DNA of 64,000 nt from Blastobasis lacticolella (lineage: Eukaryota > Arthropoda > Insecta > Lepidoptera > Blastobasidae), in assembly GCA_905147135.1 (NCBI GenBank), contig LR990065.1, positions 682,001-746,000 on the forward strand. The letters are read 5' to 3'. The translations under genes and the position numbers were made by a program. The notes under the pieces are model-generated. The model ran no database searches. It worked only from the letters and a program-made list of their open reading frames with translations, and was not told the DNA's origin. Positions 10,509 through 19,639 of the stretch are shown here, piece by piece. The stretch's first letter is position 1, and each line of letters opens with the position of its first letter.

Positions 10509-11743
10509 TATTGTTTGGGTTGTGCCCCGACCCCGGGCCTACCCCTTCCCTTCGGTGGACGAGATCGTCCGCGTCCAGTCTGGACCATGCCCCGAGCCGT
10601 TCCCCGTGCAGATCCTCTACCTCCAAGAGCACCCCGCCCTCTGGCAGCAAAGTTTAGAGGAGGTCTAGTTCCCAGGTTCTGGGGTCCAGACACTCCTTGC
10701 TGCTCAGACGGCGTCGGTGTCGCGAGCACTGAAGCCTGCGTAATATTGGAGGTAGAGGTACCTGGTTGTACAGGGTCCTCCTTGTTTTGGTCGCCCTTGA
10801 TTCTGAAGACTATGCTCCTAAAACCAAGGGCGGCCCTGCCCTGATTCCCCTTCAGAGTCTCCACAGAGGCGTCGTCCACTGCAAAGGTGGCGATTACACC
10901 CCCCTCTTCTTTCCTGCTGTGGAGAACCTTCCAGAGCTCAGTCATGAGGCCCCTGTTCTGGGTACGCAGCAGGCTTATCGCCTCGTCCAAGGACTGGGCT
11001 TCACTGCTGGGAATGAAGGTGGTGACTACCGCTGGCTTGGGCAATTCGTTCTCCTGTAAAACCGAGAGTTTTGCTTCAGGCCATGGTTTTAAATCTGGTA
11101 CCACCTTCGTAAGCCAGTCCTTGCTGTTTTCATTCTCACATACCACCAGGATCCATCCTGGTTTATGTGAGAAGGAAACGAACTTGGGCCCCTCCCCCCT
11201 ACTCTCCTTATGAATAAGAAGTATAAGGGAGCGACGCACAAGCCCCACCTGTTCCTCCGTTAGTGGGAATTCGCCTCGGATTCCAACTTTGGATGACCCG
11301 GCCACTTCACTGAAGGTCGGTTTTATCCTACTCTCCAGAGTGGTCTTAGGAGTCTTCCTTAGCTGGCCCTTCGGCGATTCCTCCTCAGAGCGAGTGCGCT
11401 TTACCGCCTTCGACTCAGAGGGAACGTGAGGAATATCCTTCCAAGGTTGACGACAGAGGACGAGTGCCTCATCGACACTTACGTCCTCCGCCCTCAACCT
11501 TTTGAAGCGCTTACGCGCTGCACCACAGAGCTTTTTACGGCCCCCTGGTTTGATGGGTTTAGAGGTCGTGTTCCCTGTTGGGTTAGGCACAATGTCACCT
11601 TCCCCAGGGTTCTCCCTCACAAACTCATCATTTTGTCTGGGCGGTGGGGAGGCCAAGAGCACTCCCTCCTCCACAGAATCAATCTCCACCACTTCCATGG
11701 CAGAGACATCGGACTGATTATTTGAAATATTTCTTTTATCCAT
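10508..11743 (-). CDS. LINE ORF1 (RNA-binding, RGG-rich C-terminus)
   Basis: The chosen start, ATG at 11743 (MDKRN), matches the ORF1 start context of the R1-type element at 1914; the same frame is open 36 codons further upstream. The 411-residue protein has an acidic N-terminus, a basic stretch (RKKLCGAARKRFKRLR) near residues 70-90, a central globular part (about 150-330) and a Gly/Arg-rich tail (RGRGALGGRG, RGRSRPPKGRGRPG). No CCHC knuckles are seen. The central part is reminiscent of the DUF4780-type domain of insect LINE proteins, which is a tentative call. It would coat the element RNA. The stop TAA overlaps the ATG of ORF2. Confidence 0.85.
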   Translation of the reverse strand: MDKRNISNNQSDVSAMEVVEIDSVEEGVLLASPPPRQNDEFVRENPGEGDIVPNPTGNTTSKPIKPGGRKKLCGAARKRFKRLRAEDVSVDEALVLCRQPWKDIPHVPSESKAVKRTRSEEESPKGQLRKTPKTTLESRIKPTFSEVAGSSKVGIRGEFPLTEEQVGLVRRSLILLIHKESRGEGPKFVSFSHKPGWILVVCENENSKDWLTKVVPDLKPWPEAKLSVLQENELPKPAVVTTFIPSSEAQSLDEAISLLRTQNRGLMTELWKVLHSRKEEGGVIATFAVDDASVETLKGNQGRAALGFRSIVFRIKGDQNKEDPVQPGTSTSNITQASVLATPTPSEQQGVSGPQNLGTRPPLNFAARGRGALGGRGSARGTARGMVQTGRGRSRPPKGRGRPGVGAQPKQ

Positions 11744-12130
11744 GCAAGTCCCACGAGTAGCTAGGGAAATACAGGTCCACTCCGGCAGAGCCCCGCATGC
11801 CAGAGTAAGGGCATAAATACCCCCCGAGGTGCCCAGGTATCGGAGGTGCACCGTTAAAGGCCGGACTCCCCCCCGGCCACGCAGCCCTCGGCACGGTTCG
11901 CTTTTACACCTTGGCTTGGGATCAGTCTCCTAGCACTCGACTAGCAAGAACCCCGTAAGCGCAATGCACAAATACAACAGTATTAGTGCCTTGCGCCCCA
12001 GGATAGTTACTAGTCGACCCCCAGGGCGCACCGGCGCACCGCTTGCGTTCCAGCAGGAAGTTCCGAGGAATTTCCCAACTGGACTGCAAATGGCTACGCA
12101 CACGCGGAGGTGGACTGATGGTCGCGCCCC
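11744..12130 (-). promoter_or_regulatory. 5' leader of the intact LINE (internal promoter region)
   Basis: GC-rich 387-bp leader. LINEs of this type carry their promoter downstream of the start site, so it should lie here. The ORF1-proximal 180 bases share long blocks with the leader of the R1-type element near 1914-2070, for example CCCTAG, CGTGGGA and GCATGGATAAA, and CCGTGCCGAGG further upstream (minus-strand reading). Confidence 0.6.
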
Positions 12131-12143
12131 GACCCGACTCTTA
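12131..12143. repeat. Target-site duplication, 5' side of the intact LINE
   Basis: GACCCGACTCTTA, identical to 6779-6791, directly outside the 5' end of the element. Confidence 0.8.
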
Positions 12144-12174
12144 CTCACATCGCCTAAAGTTTTATGAGCCAAAA

Positions 12175-12610
12175 GGCCAAAAATTCGGAGCTCGCTGCGC
12201 TCGCTCAATTCTTTTGTTATTTTATCCATTTCTCCAACTTTTTAAAACAAAAAGGTAAAAAAATTCAAGCTCACGTCACTCGCTTAGTCATTGCCTTCAG
12301 TTTTGTCATACTATTCACAAATCTTTCAAAACATATAATTCAAATTTTAACAATCACCGTAGCTTTTAAGAACCATCTCATTTAATAATTTTAATTTATT
12401 TTATTGTCCTTTATTTTCATCACAAGCCCTAAGCCAATATGACCAAAATTTCAAGCTCGCTTCTCTCGCTCATTTATTTATTGCTCACCCCAGCTTTTAA
12501 GATCCAAAATGTTAATAATGTCGAGCTCGCTCACACATTCGTTGTTCATACCAGGTTTAAAACCTAAAATTTTCATGCTCGCTCCGCTCGCTCATTCATT
12601 TATTGTAACA
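12175..12610. repeat. Degenerate minisatellite with GCTCGCT cores
   Basis: Five irregular units, each with an AAAATT-type run followed by a core such as GAGCTCGCTGCGCTCGCTCA, near 12179-12210, 12260-12295, 12447-12483, 12519-12545 and 12567-12605. AT-rich spacers of 40-150 bases separate them. The last two full cores are followed by CATTCATTTATTG-like sequence. Confidence 0.75.
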
Positions 12611-12696
12611 CTAAAAAGGGCAATTTGTTTTTACTCAGGGCTCTCGCTTATTGAGTAGAGAATACCTATAATTAGAAGATACCCATAATTTTGACT

Positions 12697-13036
12697 TTTG
12701 CCATATGGTTGAATTGGACGATGGCTGGGCCCTGCGTTATACTCGTAAACGGGTACTGCCTTGGTGGACCGGCTTACTCTTGCTGTAGTTTTAGGTGGTT
12801 TTTCTTAATTATACTAGACATACCTAAATAATATATCGAACGCGGTCCGGCTTTGCCTGGCATTGTCGAACACGGTCCGGTCGTGGTTGGCGTAGGGTGG
12901 GTTTGCTGCGGCCGTAGGGTGGTCAGCGTGTCACTGTGTGTTTCCTTCCTACTTTCCCACCCCCCTCCTTTTTGACGATTGAAAGAGATATTTAATGTCA
13001 TAATCAATAAAGAAATTTTGAATTTTGATTTTCATA
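12697..13036 (+). mobile_element. Retroposon-like repeat family C, copy 1
   Basis: Shares GAATTGGACGATGGCTGGGC with copies at 21.1 kb (+) and 29.4-29.8 kb (-). It ends in AATAAAGAAATTTTGAATTTTG-type (GATTTT)n repeats, like a LINE or SINE 3' end. A conserved frame (VELDDGWALR..R.RVL.WW) runs through the first part, suggesting it is the tail of a coding element. The parent element is not in the window. Confidence 0.7.
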
Positions 13037-13289
13037 TTGTGTAATATTTTGTTATGATATATCAGTGAATTTATAAAATACCCTGGTGATTTGTAACCTC
13101 TTGCACGGAGTTCCTATGATTGCCATTATTAAAGTTTGTCACTGATTACAATAAAAAAATAAAACAAGCAACGCTGTACTCAATACGAAGAAAAAAGTTA
13201 CTTCCCCAAATCAGACGGCTTAGCCCAATTTAAATGGTACCCATTTGGTAAATTAGCACTGTGAAAACATACGATGTACGGTCTCGCCC

Positions 13290-13480
13290 TGATGAATGGT
13301 GTACTTACAGTAATTAGATTGTTAGGTAGGTTGACTATGAGTACTGGCCATCAAGACTTTATCTCCTATTATGCCAAATCGTTCTCGAACGTGTTAAAGT
13401 GAAGACCCGAGTACAGCTGAGGAATGGGCAGAGTTATCCCAGCCTTCGAACTAGAAGGTGGATCATATTATAACCCAAGG
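13290..13480 (+). repeat. Interspersed repeat family R, copy 1
   Basis: The stretch GGTTGACTATGAGTACTGGC through GAAGACCCGAGTACAGCTGA and TTATCCCAGCCTTCGAA matches the minus strand of 54.43-54.66 kb block by block, with moderate divergence. Coding remnants cannot be decided. Confidence 0.6.
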
Positions 13481-13759
13481 CTTGCTTTAACGAAATCCAT
13501 GATAATTCAGTGATCCTGCCTGGACTAAGGTTATGTGGAGTAGACTCTTTTTAGAACTTTTGTGCTTTGCCTAGATAATATTTTTAATTCACTGTTCGAA
13601 AGAAATAGAACCCATTACCCAAAATCTTCGTGTTTTTTTTATTAACTGAACCTGGCACTGTATGTGGGATAGTGCTATGTTACAACGATTGTAAAACAAT
13701 ATTACAAATGACGAAATCTGATAAAAATTTACATATAACTTTCTCATTTGTTTTCACAG

Positions 13760-13789
13760 CACAGGGTCCAAAATCGGTAGGCATAAACG
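13760..13789 (+). CDS. Candidate 30-nt microexon
   Basis: A strong acceptor (TTTGTTTTCACAG) and a consensus donor (GTAAGTAG) frame 30 nt. Entered in phase 1 from the 6449-6479 candidate it reads PQGPKSVGIN and leaves in phase 1, matching the start of the candidate terminal exon at 21772. Evidence is splice signals and phase only. Confidence 0.3.
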
Positions 13790-14107
13790 GTAAGTAGATA
13801 CAAATGCGTACTTTCAGGGCCTGTATAGGTACCTTATCGTCTGCGCTTAAATCACAGATTACTATAGATCAGATAAGAAACGTCCATAGAGACACGGACG
13901 TCGTAGAAAAAACCGCCGGCATCGGTTTTGACGTATAGTTTGACATAACAATTTTGACCTGCGGTCATAACGACATTAGCATCTATCGATTGTGATTTGG
14001 CTAGGGATGTCACATCTATTGCATTTTGGCGGTCGCTTTTACTAAGTTTATGGCTCTGGATACTGCGATTCCACCCCGTGGCTTAAATTAGTAACAAACT
14101 CCAATAA

Positions 14108-14302
14108 GGCTGGAGCCAACCAACCATCTGTTGCAGTCGATACTAATCCTTACGAAGTACAAAATAAAGTGACTTTGGATAAATTTGGATGCGCAGGCTA
14201 CCCGACATGGTCCGACCACGTCCATCCCATCCAAAAGCTACTTTATTTTATACTGAGAAGGATTAATATCAACTGCAACTAACGATTGGTCGTCTCCAGC
14301 CA
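14108..14302. mobile_element. Fold-back (inverted-repeat) element
   Basis: Two arms of about 75-85 bases, 14108-14191 and 14229-14302, are inverted and roughly 80% matching: the left TGGAGCCAACCAACC...TACTAATCCTT pairs with the right AAGGATTAATA...GGTCGTCTCCA. About 37 bases separate them. No flanking duplication was identified. Confidence 0.6.
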
Positions 14303-14606
14303 AAACGAAACGTCTGTTACTAGTTGTACAAATCTCAGTCAGTCTAGTCTTTAAAAATCTCGCAGCTATTTGAGCGAATACTATGTGGTGACTACTCGTG
14401 CGCGACATGGCGACAGTTAGACAGATAGATAGATAATAAAATAAGCAGTATGTAGGACAAAAATTGCATTAGTATTGGGGACTGAGAGCGTAGATACATA
14501 TGGATGGGCTCTTAAACAGAATTCAAATTTAAGTCTGAGGCGTTTGCTTGGGTGAGTGCCAGCGCCGTATCTATTTCTGTAATTATATTTTATTTCCAAA
14601 AAAAGA

Positions 14607-14812
14607 AATATAATATAGGTTTTAAGACTTTCGTGGTTATTCACTACACTTTCATTACACATATTATCGGGTTTGTTACCACGGTTAGTATTGTTTTTAC
14701 CTCGATATTTCGACGCAGTTGCATGCGTCATGGTCACGAGTTGACTGGTGCCGCTGCGTGAAGTGTGTAAACCCGATAATATGTGTAGTGAAAGTGTAAA
14801 GAAATATAAAAT
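14607..14812. mobile_element. Fold-back MITE family F, copy 1
   Basis: The arms ACACATATTATCGGG (about 14655) and CCCGATAATATGTGT (about 14772) are inverted. The core GATATTTCGACGCAGTTGCA and TCATGGTCACGAG recurs in the copies at 56.96 and 59.2 kb, although those have different arms. Confidence 0.65.
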
Positions 14813-14814
14813 CG

Positions 14815-16100
14815 CTTACATTGGAAAATATAGATTGAACTGCCTTTATGTAGTAATTATCTTCAATGAGCATTGAAGTTAGATACTTGTAAGGTAAATG
14901 GGTACATTAAAGCGTTGACTCCAGCGATTTCTGCTTGCGTTGTTGTGTTCCGGTTTGAAGGATAATGTAGCCAGTGCAATTAAAGTCATGGGGCATTACT
15001 TACCTAGGTACATAAATCCTTGCAGTGGCAACGTACCTTCAGTTTTGCATTTAAGTAAATGCACGAATCGTATATACAGGTTGTCCTTACGCTTTGAATA
15101 AAGCCGACTACTGTACTCAACTATAAGTAGGGTGTTTAAAACAAAACTGCAAAACATCATAACAATCAACCTTGTATGTACCGAAGAATCAACGTTCAAT
15201 TTATCACTCGGGAGCAGCCTGTATGTAGTTGCATGGTCTAGAAACCTAAACCTAGAACCCTAAACAAAGAAAACTCTTTTAAATTGCAATAGAACTCCAC
15301 ATCAATCACTGGCTTAAATTAAATAAAAAAATTGTATTATAATTTAACAATAAAGACACATTAAATGCAAATAAAAACCTATTCTATTCTAATAATTTGA
15401 AGTGTGATATAACGTCATTCGCTTCTCAAGTGTCATGTCATGAATGTCAATCATGAATTCTAGACCAATTAATTTGTGTTGTCATGATACAGTAGGGTGA
15501 GTTCGATTATATGAAGCGTTGACGTTCCGGTAAATTTAAAGAATGATACAATAACAACATGTTTTGAAAAAAATAATAAAATAAATTTATGAATACATTC
15601 GACTTTAGATGTTGTCCTTTCATAGTCTTTAGAACTTTGGAAAGTTTTCATTTGCTTTATCTTCACTTCCACCACTTACACCTTTTTTATTAGTTTTACC
15701 TTATACCTTTTTTAGATAGTTGATTTTCTCCCAGAAAATTTCATTTTTAGGTTAGAAATACCCTAACCAGTGATGTAAGTCGTAGAAGCAATAGAGATTT
15801 TTCAGGACTGAAGCATGTGGAAAATATAACTTGCCAAAAGAAAACAAACAATTATCATCATCATATCAGCCCGAAGATGCCGAAGAAGCCCACTGCCCAC
15901 AAGTAATTATTGATTAAAATTCCTTTTTTTATTTACAGACCTTTTAAGCTATGGATGAACATTCAGCCGACGATGTTAACATTCACACAACAACAACATT
16001 TTTAACAAATAAAAGTCCTAAGTTCTAAATCTATATTGTCTTATTTTTTTAAATTGTCTCCCCCACTTAGGAGGAGTAACTGTAATAAAGAAGACTATAT
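14815..16100. other. Stretch without confident genes
   Basis: AT-rich. One strong acceptor (TTTTTTTATTTACAG, ending 15939) is followed by a short open frame (FKLWMNIQPTMLTFT) and an AATAAA at about 16007. This could be a small terminal exon, but no partner exon was matched to it. Confidence 0.3.
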
Positions 16101-16393
16101 AACTTAAGACTATCCGTCCCCGCTAATGGAGTTAGACAAAACCATTATATTACTAGAAAATAAGTTATCAGGTGCTCCCAACACTTACTTATCGAGGCCA
16201 AATGCCTTTGGCACGAGGCTTTTCCGGAAGCCGAGCTCCCGAAAGATTCCTGTTCCCAGCGGCTATGGGGCGAGCCTCGCTGCAGATTGGTGCGAAACAA
16301 TATCTTAAACCAACTCTGCAGAGCGTGCCCGTTTGCTGGCTGCTGGCGAGTGTAAATCGGGTCTCTAACTTCAGGCAATGTCTTCTAAAAATA

Positions 16394-16855
16394 TTTTGAC
16401 ACTTCTCGACCGCGTTACGCACTATATCATCCGCCGGGCCTTCACTTCCGCTGGAGCACCTGCTAAGCTTGAGCCAGGTGGTTTAGCTCGTGATGACGGT
16501 AAGAGGCCCGAAGGAATGACACTCCCGCCCTGGGAGCTGGGACGACGTTTGGTTTGGGACGCCACGTATCGCGATACCCTTGCACAATTCCATCTTCCAG
16601 TAACGGCGTGTTATGATGGGTCCGATGCCGTCTCAACTGAAAGTGTCAAACGGCGCAAGTGTTGGTGAAAGCCACATATTTACGCCGTTTGGTGTGGAAA
16701 CCCTTGAATTCTAGTGTCCATGTGCACACTCTCTATTTCAGGAGCTAGCTAAGCGCTTGGTCGATATTACTAAAGACTCATAGGGCTGGCTGCCACTTCG
16801 GACGGGGGACAATGCGGCCAGCCTTCTGAACAGCATTCAGCCTTGGACAAAATTA
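16394..16855 (+). pseudogene. Retroelement C-terminal domain fragment (PD-(D/E)XK-like?), decayed
   Basis: Successive frames encode RRAFTSAGAPAKLEPGGL, DDGKRPEGMTLPPWELGR, RLVWDATYRDTLA, then after a +1 shift FGVETLEF, then QELAKRLVDITKDS and finally TGDNAASLLNSIQP. The order matches a C-terminal module I recall from many metazoan reverse-transcriptase proteins (KRPDG.TL.PW..GR.LVWD.T..DTLA ... VETLG.WG ... RGNAAS). The RPDG...WD.T pattern is reminiscent of a PD-(D/E)XK nuclease core as in R2-type endonucleases; that functional reading is inference. No RT lies upstream, and stops and a shift break it. Confidence 0.6.
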
Positions 16856-17094
16856 GTGATTGTTTTATTAAGTGGGCCTTAATTAACAACTATACAAATT
16901 TATTAAGTTAGATTTTATTTGTAACTAGCTGCGAAACCCGCCCGTTGCACGGGTTAAAATATACACCGTATGTTTAATGGTGTAAAAAATACATGATAGA
17001 AATTTTCAGAACTTTCCCGAAGTTTTAATGAGTTAAAAAAGGACAGATTATTAATTTCAGTACTTTCTAGATTAAGATTAAGATTTGTATTATG

Positions 17095-17270
17095 TCAGAG
17101 CTTCGATTCCCGGCGAATTTTTATTTCTGTTAAGGGTCTAGGTGTAGTATGTGTAATAAGTATGTATTTAAAAACAAGTATGTAAGTAGTTTATCAATTA
17201 TCTAGCACCCATATTACAAGCTTTGCTTACTTTGGGGCTAGATAGCGCTGTGTGAATTTGTCCAAGCATA
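17095..17270 (+). mobile_element. SINE family S, copy 2 (5' truncated)
   Basis: Starts near the B box (CTTCGATTCCCGG) and continues with TTTCTGTTAAGGGTCTAGG and TTGCTTACTTTGGGGCTAGA as in the full copy at 18.06 kb. Confidence 0.8.
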
Positions 17271-17353
17271 TTTATAAGTTATCAGTGGTGTGACGGTTGG
17301 TGTTTGATAAGTGATTTCACTCTGTCTCGCTCACGCATTTTTTAAATGTATTA

Positions 17354-17432
17354 TGTCAGACAAACAGGCAACTGGCCATCTGATGGAAAGTGGTCACCGC
17401 CGCCTATGGACATCAACAACACCAGGGGTGCT
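17354..17432 (+). repeat. Repeat family K, copy 2 (short)
   Basis: Contains CTGATGGAAAGTGGTCACCG followed by CCGCCTATGGACATCAACAA, as in the other K copies. Truncated at both ends. Confidence 0.75.
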
Positions 17433-17864
17433 ACATTTGTAGCGCATTTGCGTTACCCGCCGTTCCTTGGACTCGTTCAGTAGTTTTTGCTAGAATAGAT
17501 ATCTTAACATCCACCCGAACATCCTTTCTGTTATTCTTTAGTGTACAAAGGCGAGCTTAACTTATTTATTCAGTTTTCTACTAGCAAACCTTGGAGTCAT
17601 AGGAGCAGGTTTAACTTAAATACAGGGACTAAAAGGCACACTAAACTTAGAACGGTAGATAATTATAAACACAGTTACTTACATAAACATATACTAAATA
17701 CACAGTCCTTACATGATCTAAGGTCCTTACAGTCCTTAGATGCAGTAGTAGGATAATAAAGCAATTGTAGTTTATTGTAACTTTTACTTGATGTCATTGA
17801 ACAGAGTTAGGTAGTTAAATACCTTAAACTAAATAAATAATAATTGTGGACATATTCACGCAGC

Positions 17865-17985
17865 GCCATCTAGCCCCAAACTAAGCAAAGCTTGTACTAT
17901 GGGTGCTAGCTAACTGATGTACTACTTATATACTTTTAAATACATACTTATTATACATAAGTGTTAGTGTACACCAGACAGAAAC
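17865..17985 (-). mobile_element. SINE family S, copy 3 (tail only)
   Basis: The plus strand shows GCGCCATCTAGCCCCAAACT and ACTATGGGTGCTAGCTAACT, the reverse complement of the S-family tail. The tRNA-like head is missing. Confidence 0.75.
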
Positions 17986-18057
17986 TTTTGGTAAGTATAG
18001 TATTAGAAAGTACAGCAAAACATACTTTAAGCTAGAATAACACTTAAAGTGTTGAAT

Positions 18058-18300
18058 GACGAACTGAGTGGTTCAGTTGGTTAACATGCCGGTCGCCACG
18101 CAGAAGTCCCGGGTTCGATTCCCGGCTAAGCATAAATTGAAATGATGAATTTTAATTTCTGTTACGGGTCTGGGTGTAGTATGTGTAATATGTATTTAGA
18201 AAAAGTATATAAGAAGTTCATCAGTATCAGTCATCTAATACCCATAGCATAAGCTTTGCTTACTTAGTGGCTAGATGGCGCTGTGTTAGTTTGTCAAAGC
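18058..18300 (+). mobile_element. SINE family S, copy 4 (most complete)
   Basis: A box TGGTTCAGTTGG at 18069-18080 and a perfect B box GGTTCGATTCC at 18112-18122 lie in a tRNA-like head. The body is TTTCTGTTACGGGTCTGGGT and the tail CTTAGTGGCTAGATGGCGCT. This is the best reference copy in the window. Confidence 0.88.
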
Positions 18301-18714
18301 ATATAATATGGCGGCAAGCATTACTTGCAAACTTTATTACTTTTAATTATCACTTTAAGTTGGTTTAAAGAAAATCAAATCTTTTAAATACATCTAGTAG
18401 AACCTAACTTGAATTATAATATTTATGAGTAAAACGAAAATATTATTTGTACATATATCTACCACGCCACCATGGAAAGTTAAAAAAATGACAGGCGGAG
18501 TCAAGCAAAAATCTTTAATAGAGTATAATAATTTGAATAGATTATGGCAACATCGATAACTTGTTGATTTTTCTGTTTTAAAACCTTATTGTAGAACTAC
18601 AAGTGACATAGAAGTGCCAACTATATAATGAAATAACAGAGTTATCAGAAACCTTAAGTGATTGCAAGCTGGCGTAATTAAAATCTTCTTCATCGATTCA
18701 ATTTACGAAAACCT

Positions 18715-18822
18715 GGCCGAAAATTGAATGCCGTTGCCGTAGCCGACTACTGGGCAAGCCAGTAACGGCATTAGGTCAACGGCAACGGGATTGGCAGTAT
18801 ACTCGTTCATTTTCTACAGGTC
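18715..18822. mobile_element. Small palindromic MITE-like element
   Basis: GAAAATTGAA and GCCGTTGCCGT at the left pair with ACGGCAACGG and TTCATTTTC at the right, around a short core. No target duplication was identified. Confidence 0.4.
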
Positions 18823-19256
18823 GAGACTTCATCTATTCTCTATGTCTAATATTTTAATGCTACATACCAGGACACATCCATCTAAAAGACAAAATCCAAA
18901 AATTAATAAAATTCTACAATTACTTACCAGTTTATAAAAGATATAAACAGGAATTCATTCACTTAGGACCAAAACGCTGAAAGCGCTGGCCAGAACAGAA
19001 TATTGTAATTTTCAGATAGAGTATACAATTCCTAACAGTTTTTACTATGGCGCCAAACCTGTGCGCCCACCACCACGTCTATATACCACTGGGCGTCCAG
19101 TACTAAATAACAACCAAAACATTGGGTGTATACATTTGACATCTTAATAAAAAAAATGTTTACGAATTGTTTGCTCCATCGCAAAATAATACTTTTATTC
19201 TTCTGGCCGGCAGTTTCAGGCTTTTTAGTCCAAAAATGTATGAAACGTGAATGATT

Positions 19257-19268
19257 TCAGGTAAGCTT
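19257..19268 (+). promoter_or_regulatory. Possible recursive splice site
   Basis: ATTTCAG is immediately followed by GTAAGC, giving an acceptor and donor with no exon between. The upstream pyrimidine tract is weak, so the call is speculative. Confidence 0.2.
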
Positions 19269-19639
19269 TCGCTTCGAACGTATCAGATAAAATGTATCAG
19301 ATAATTCGTGCGCACAACTGTAGCAACATCTATCGCCGGCATCAACAGGCCGGCCTTTGTCTTGATTCTCATGACCCAATCATTATATTATCTGATATGT
19401 TCAATTCTGTCAATAATGTTTATCAAAGTGTTTTTACGCAAAAAAGAATAAAAAGTAACTGTAAATCTAAATTTAGGTATCCGCAAAAGCAGAGATAGAA
19501 TGTTTGAACTATACGGTCAGCGAACTTATTGAAATGATAAAGATTTTGTAGAATATATCAAAAAATATTCAAAAACGTTTAAAAACTTTGTATAATGGCA
19601 AAATCACAGTACTTGTTAAATGAAAATATAGGTGCCTTT

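Larger units (their letters stand above)
6779..12143 (-). mobile_element. Full-length RNase H-bearing LINE with 13-bp target-site duplication
   Basis: The direct repeat GACCCGACTCTTA occurs at 6779-6791 and at 12131-12143 and brackets the element, which reads on the minus strand. The layout is a 5' leader (12130-11744), ORF1 (11743-10508), ORF2 (10508-6888), a short 3' UTR and a (TAA)n tail ending at about 6790. Both ORFs are open over their full length. RNase H in ORF2 and a TAA-repeat tail fit the I superfamily; the exact clade needs a tree. All catalytic motifs are present, so this copy could be recent or active. Confidence 0.85.

Noticed and set aside
10207..11725. Plus-strand frames of 70-153 codons opposite LINE ORF1
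   Set aside because: Antisense shadows of a GC-rich ORF with no independent support.
18061..18130. tRNA gene
   Set aside because: A and B boxes are present, but the head is embedded in a repeated SINE body and occurs in six places.
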